DNA of 64,000 nucleotides from NCBI RefSeq assembly GCF_000237925.1, contig NC_031495.1, forward strand, positions 63,594,939-63,658,938. The letters are read 5' to 3'. This document shows, piece by piece, positions 59,288-64,000 of this stretch (its first letter is position 1; each line of letters starts with the position of its first letter). Both the position numbers and the translations under genes were made by a program. This DNA is from Schistosoma mansoni (Eukaryota; Platyhelminthes; Trematoda; Strigeidida; Schistosomatidae). Under the pieces are notes generated by a model that was not told the DNA's origin, made no database searches, and was given only the letters and a program-made list of their open reading frames with translations.

Positions 59288-59710
59288 TTAGTATTTGTAT
59301 AGTTGAAAGCATGAGTCAATTGAAGCTAGACTACCATCGAAAACCTGGAAGCACTGGACGGCCGTTTCGTCCTCTTATGAGACTCCTCAGCAGTGCGAAT
59401 CCCGAAGTCGTGAGTCCAACCACGTCTGTTGTGAGATAACAACTCACTGAAGACAATTGCTGAACGGTTGCTCAAACTTCGTGAATTGGTTGAAGTTAGA
59501 CAATAACACCGTTGGATGCCGGCAGGCTCAGTGGTCTATCGTTTAGGTGCTCTGGCGTGAGACTGGTAGGTCCTGGGTTCGAATCTCACGAGGTGGGAAC
59601 GTGCACGCGCACTGCTGAGAAGTCCCACAATAGGACGAGACGGCCATCCAATGCTTCCAGGTTTTCCATGGTGGTCTAGCTTCAACTGACTCATGATTTC
59701 AACTACGATA
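59288..59710. repeat. SINE-B inverted composite
   Basis: The reverse arm (3' part, hammerhead, to about 59418) is joined to a full plus unit: leader, tRNA-like segment (GGGTTCGAATCTCACG at 59576), decayed hammerhead (59603-59660) and 3' part. Confidence 0.85.
59346..59400 (-). ncRNA. hammerhead ribozyme (SINE-B)
   Basis: The minus strand reads GCACTG, CTGAGGAG, stem II, CGAAAC, ACGGCCGT, GTC, CAGTGC. Core and stem I intact. Confidence 0.8.
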
Positions 59711-59879
59711 AATTAAAGATGTTCAGTACATGAATTTATAAATTCCCATAATGATCTGTACAGCAAGTTGATGTAGGTGAGATTATCGTTATTCATGATT
59801 TCAAGAGTTAGACAACATGACAAGAAATCAATCTTAACAACAGACAATGTTATTCCTTTTCTATGGCCCCGTATCTGAC

Positions 59880-60370
59880 TCCAGTAATATGGTAGGGATG
59901 ATTATTATTGAACGATTGATGCAGAAATATATATGTCGCCTATCCTCGTTTATATAATCATCGACTCAAATCGCGTTAGCGAATAACGAAATTAAATAAG
60001 TCAAATAAGAAAATGGATATTTGCCTGATGTGAACAGGCAATCAGAGAGACGAAACGAAGGAAAAAAAGAGAAGAGGGCAGAACGAAATGGCGCGTGATG
60101 GACATAGCAGGGAAGCTAACAAGATTGAATCAAACGTTAATCAATATTTATAGTCAGATAAAAATAATTTACGGACATGTGATGAATAGGATAAGAAGCG
60201 TACACACACACACACACTCATACAAAAACAGTCAAGATTGATAAGCGAATAATGAACAATATCAAACCGTGACTCAAGAAGAATGGATAAATTGGCCTGT
60301 CCAGAAGCTAGAATTAGTTATCTGGGTTTAACATAGTAACCGACACTGCAGTTTCCTTAATTCTGACCCT
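59880..60370 (-). repeat. dispersed repeat I, copy 3
   Basis: The reverse complement matches 38237-38530 and 26515-26730, and is the longest copy. CA run at 60205-60217. Possibly an LTR fossil. Confidence 0.55.
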
Positions 60371-60483
60371 TTCCCAATCTCTTGTATTTTAAAATACTAT
60401 CTTGGTTTACATTTTTCCTTAATTTTAATTATTCTTTTTCAAGAAGTATATTTCATGTTTATGTTTATGTTACTACTGATATG

Positions 60484-61005
60484 AATTATGGGACTCCTAA
60501 GCAATGTGTATCCACGACCTCGCCTCGCCAGATTCGAACCCAGGACTTATCAGTCTCGCGTGCGGGCGCTTAATCTCTAGACCAATGAGCCGGCATCTAA
60601 CGGTGTTAATGTCTAACTTCAAGTAATCCGAAAAATTTAGTGGCACATCCACCACTGTCTTCAGTTAGTTACTATCTCACATCAGACCTAAATGAACACC
60701 ACTGGTCCCTGCGTCTCACTAGAACTCCAGGAAATACCTCTTGAAGCTAGTCAGTAGTGAGCATATGTTGATTAATATAATAAGGGGTTTTGTGGATATT
60801 ATAGTAATTTCAATAGGTCCTGAGTTCAAATCCCGATAGGCGGGATCATGGATGCGCACTGCTGAAGAGTCCTACAACAGGACGAAACGGTCGTCCAGTG
60901 CTTCCGGGTTTTCCATGATGGTCTAGCTTCAATTGACTCATAATCTCAACTCTATAGAATTACTAAAATCTCCACAAAACCCCCTTCCGATAACTGTAAT
61001 TGTTT
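60484..61005. repeat. SINE-B inverted composite, longest
   Basis: Reverse arm from mid-hammerhead through tRNA-like segment (GATTCGAACCCAGG at 60531) and a long leader to GGGGTTTTGTGG (60784), then plus from the tRNA-like segment (60815) through hammerhead and 3' part to CCACAAAACCCC. Confidence 0.85.
60851..60906 (+). ncRNA. hammerhead ribozyme (SINE-B)
   Basis: GCGCACTG, CTGAAGAG, stem II GTCC/GGAC, CGAAAC, GGTC, GTC, CAGTGC. Core intact. Confidence 0.8.
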
Positions 61006-61239
61006 AACACTGACAAGTCACTTATCTAAACATATTTGAGTTTACTTACTGACAAGTCAAGTAAAGTTTATTAATTTACTATCTCACCAGATTTTTCTAG
61101 CTAAAACAAACGAACTCTGAATTTTAATAATGTTACCAACATATTGGCAATTTTTCTAAATCATTCATTTAATTAGAAAATCTATATGATCAGTTTAAGT
61201 TGTGATAAATTTACAGATAATATTTGTCACGAATTGATT

Positions 61240-61860
61240 TCATTTACCTAGGTTATACGGACGACCTAAGGTACATAAACCGGATATCCCATTGAGACCA
61301 ATTTTAGACATGTACGACTCCCCTTGAGATGGTGGAGAAGATTTGTAGCTCAGGTGGATGATTTCGATGGAGTTTTGTTCTCTGAGCTGGATGGTTTGGT
61401 CATGGAGCTTTCATCATTCTTCAGAGAACAAAACTCCATCAAAAACGACTCCCCTTACCATACGATAGCAAAGTAGTTAGTAACTATTTTAAAACCACTT
61501 CATAAACACCTAGTAAAGCATAGTGTTAAAGATGTATTCCAATTCGTCAACAAGATTAAAAACATAAACACGAAAGGTCAAAAGATGATGTCCTTTGACG
61601 TAACGTCATTGTTTCCACTCAGAGAGATTGTAGAATACATTTGTGAACAGCTTAGAGAACAAGAAATAGAAACTACAATCCCTATGGAGACCATCAAAGA
61701 ATTACTACTAAAATATACTATAAATGTACATTTCAAATTCAATGGTGAAATCTATAGACAAATAGATGATGTCGCGATGGGTTCACCCCCTTGGGTCCCA
61801 TATTGGCTGATATTATCCTCTTCAAACTAGAAAACGACCCACTGACACAACAGATTGAAA
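61240..61860 (+). mobile_element. Penelope-like element, RT fragment
   Basis: Broken translation reads 'LYGRPKVHKPDIPLRPILDMYDSP', then (after the insertion at 61326-61444) 'LKPLHKHLVKHSVKDVFQFVNKI', 'MMSFDVTSLFPL', 'FKFNGEIYRQIDDVAMGSP', 'ADIILFKLEN'. The YG.PK.HK, SFDV.SLF and AMGSP blocks in this order are those of Penelope-like reverse transcriptases. Stops and frame changes present. Confidence 0.85.
61326..61444. mobile_element. fold-back element G inside the Penelope RT
   Basis: 119 bp with perfect 12-bp direct repeats ACGACTCCCCTT (61314-61325, 61445-61456). GATGGAGTTTTGTTCTCTGA (61365 region) is followed by its reverse complement near 61417-61438: a hairpin of about 20 bp. Confidence 0.85.
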
Positions 61861-61886
61861 AAAAATTCATAGAATTGATTTTAATT

Positions 61887-62661
61887 GGGATACAATTAAA
61901 AATCAATAAACACTGAATAGATATTCAGTTTTGATACAGGATTCCTTAGCAACGGGAACTAACCATTCAAGCAAAGATTGAACAGAAAACTTTCAAGTTT
62001 CTCAGCAAATAGTTGGCAGTTAAAACTACCTGGTTTCAATCGGGATACAATTTAAAATCAATAAGTACTGAATAGTTATTCAGGTTCAGTACAGGATTCC
62101 TTAGTAACGGGAAGTAACTATTCAAGCAGAGATTGAACAGAAAACTTTCAAGTTTCTCAGCAAATAGTTGGCAGTTAAAACTACCTGGTTTCAATCGGGA
62201 TACAATTTAAAATCAATAAGTACTGAATAGTTATTCAGGTTCAGTACAGGATTCCTTAGTAACGGGAAGTAACTATTCAAGCAGAGATTGAACAGAAAAC
62301 TTTCAAGTTTCTCAGCAAATAGTTGGCAGTTAAAACTACCTGGTTTCAGTTGGGATACAATTTAAAATCAATAAGTACTGAATAGTTATTCAGGTTCAGT
62401 ACAGGATTCCTTAGTAACGGGAAGTAACTATTCAAGCAGAGATTGAACAGAAAACTTTCAAGTTTCTCAGCAAATAGTTGGCAGTTAAAACTACCTGGTT
62501 TCAGTTGGGATACAATTTAAAATCAATAAGTACTGAATAGATATTCAGTTTTAGTACAGGATTCCTTAGCAACAGGAACTAACCATTTAAGCAAAGATTG
62601 AACAATAAATTCTCAAGTTTCTTAGCAAATAGTTGCCAGTTAAAACTACCTAGTTGTTATT
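61887..62661. repeat. five-unit 155-bp tandem array
   Basis: GGGATACAA recurs at 61887, 62042, 62197, 62352 and 62507, a constant 155-bp step. Units 2-4 are nearly identical, units 1 and 5 more diverged. Each contains CTGAATAGTTATTCAG, a 16-base palindrome, or its variant. It follows the Penelope-like RT directly. Confidence 0.95.
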
Positions 62662-62851
62662 CAATAATACATATTTCAAATCTTAACAAATACTTCTTAT
62701 CTATTCCTTATAAAGGTAACTTATTCAATGATTACTAATTTTAGATTTGACCCATACTAACTCATATCACCCTAATGAACATGAAATCATCATGAGAGAA
62801 TTCATTAAGAAGTTTCTAATGTTAGTACTTTAAATATAACTGCTACTAGCT

Positions 62852-62985
62852 TTTTTTGATGGAGTTTTGTTCTCTAAGCTGGGAGGTTTGGTCATGAAGC
62901 TTTCATCGTCCTACTGAACGACATCATCAGCAAAAACTTCGGGTAGAAGTTAAGCATTCTCCACCATCTCAAATGCTATAAGTTG
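62852..62985 (+). mobile_element. element G, third copy
   Basis: TTGATGGAGTTTTGTTCTCTAAGCTGG, GAACGACATCATCAGC and TTCTCCACCATCTC match 2281-2429; the palindromic partner arm is lost. Confidence 0.7.
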
Positions 62986-63071
62986 ACATAATACATAATT
63001 ATAAACTATTTCAAATCATTTTAAATAAATGAATTTGATCATTTTGTAAAACCTGACAATTTTAAAAATTT

Positions 63072-63380
63072 AATAGTTGAGTTCATGAGTCAATGAAAGT
63101 TAGATCATCCTAGAAAATCTGGAAACACTGGATGGCCGTTTCGTCCTACTATTGGACTCCTCAGCAGTGCACATCCACGATCCTGATAAACGGACTCGAA
63201 CCCAATACCTATCGGTCTCGCGCGCGAGCATATAATATCTCTATCACTAAGCTGGTATCAACCGGGTCTGTTGTGAGATAGCAATTCACTGAAGACAACG
63301 GTGGACGGTAGTGCAATTTCGTGAATTAATTGAGGTTAGACATTAACGCCGTTGAATGCCAGATCAATGATTTGACTCAC
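63072..63380. repeat. SINE-B inverted composite
   Basis: Reverse 3' part, hammerhead and tRNA-like segment to about 63259, then plus leader (CCGGGTCTGTTGTGAGATAGC to about 63375). Confidence 0.8.
63121..63175 (-). ncRNA. hammerhead ribozyme (SINE-B)
   Basis: The minus strand reads GCACTG, CTGAGGAG, TCC/GGA stem II, CGAAAC, GGCCATC, CAGTG. The cleavage triplet is ATC, allowed by the NUH rule. Confidence 0.8.
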
Positions 63381-63560
63381 CCAGAAATTGATAGATTACT
63401 ATTCATTAGTAGAACATTTTACACTAAACAAAAAATTGTAAAATTAATCAACAGAGGAACAATGTATTGATCGACTACATTACGTAATTAACTGAAAGAC
63501 AGTCTATAGAGAAGTAATGTTATTAACAATAATTTTTTTTTTGACGAAATGTTGTTTCTG

Positions 63561-63760
63561 NNNNNNNNNNNNNNNNNNNNNNNNNNNNNNNNNNNNNNNN
63601 NNNNNNNNNNNNNNNNNNNNNNNNNNNNNNNNNNNNNNNNNNNNNNNNNNNNNNNNNNNNNNNNNNNNNNNNNNNNNNNNNNNNNNNNNNNNNNNNNNNN
63701 NNNNNNNNNNNNNNNNNNNNNNNNNNNNNNNNNNNNNNNNNNNNNNNNNNNNNNNNNNNN
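63561..63760. other. assembly gap (200 N)
   Basis: Exactly 200 Ns. Flanks 63381-63560 and 63761-64000 show nothing recognisable. Confidence 0.98.
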
Positions 63761-64000
63761 ACTATCAATAGACGTTTGAGAAAACTTTAGAATCGGACAC
63801 GTGAGGCAATCCATGAGAACTTTAACTGTTGATTTGAGCCATGTCACGAGGTGTATACTTTCATGTTGTCATTATCTACAATTAAATATATTGGGTGACA
63901 TGAAGAAAACATGAAGATGTGGTAGTATTTATTAACCTTTAAATCATGTATTATTTCATTTTTCACTATTTTAATTACTTCATCTCATATCTCTTTGAGA

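Overview
The window looks like a piece of a blood-fluke (Schistosoma or close relative) chromosome. The evidence is: two spliced host genes with metazoan-type introns; many tRNA-like short repeats that carry a hammerhead ribozyme, as the schistosome SM-alpha SINEs do; many 5'-truncated RTE-type LINE tails ending in (TAAG)n/(TTAC)n; CR1-like, Penelope-like and Ty3/gypsy elements; and two 200-base assembly gaps (27664-27863, 63561-63760). The species cannot be fixed from the sequence alone.

Layout. 1-32.9 kb is almost gene-free and packed with dispersed repeats. These are RTE 3' tails, two hammerhead SINE families (called A and B here), a ~140-bp element C, a ~515-bp element E, a ~260-bp repeat D, and solo LTRs with a TATA box, often nested in one another with visible target-site duplications (TSDs). 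At 33066-33297 lies the last exon of a gene resembling the ciliary protein CFAP90 (C5orf49). From about 35.3 to 49.9 kb the DNA is less repetitive. It holds the ribosomal protein gene RPL23/uL14 (+, three exons, 39092-41051) and, facing it tail to tail, the RNA polymerase III subunit gene CRCP/RPC9 (-, two exons, 43171-45790), with decayed CR1-like LINE pieces on either side. At 49888-54637 there is one young Ty3/gypsy element whose two 318-bp LTRs differ at a single position and which is flanked by a 4-bp TSD. 54.6-64 kb returns to repeats, with an unidentified first coding exon at 58981-59166, a Penelope-like reverse transcriptase fragment near 61.3-61.8 kb, and a five-unit 155-bp tandem array.

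Most interesting. Nearly all SINE-A copies are head-to-head inverted composites: one end is always the hammerhead end, the other always the end of a separate module, and only the inner junction varies. Several carry clean 10-14-bp TSDs. SINE-B shows the same habit. In addition, truncated RTE tails and element C twice form a single insertion sharing one TSD. These point to a non-random dimer or template-switch route for ribozyme-bearing SINEs.

Most family assignments are from motif and sequence memory, without a database search. Repeat boundaries are approximate unless a TSD is given.
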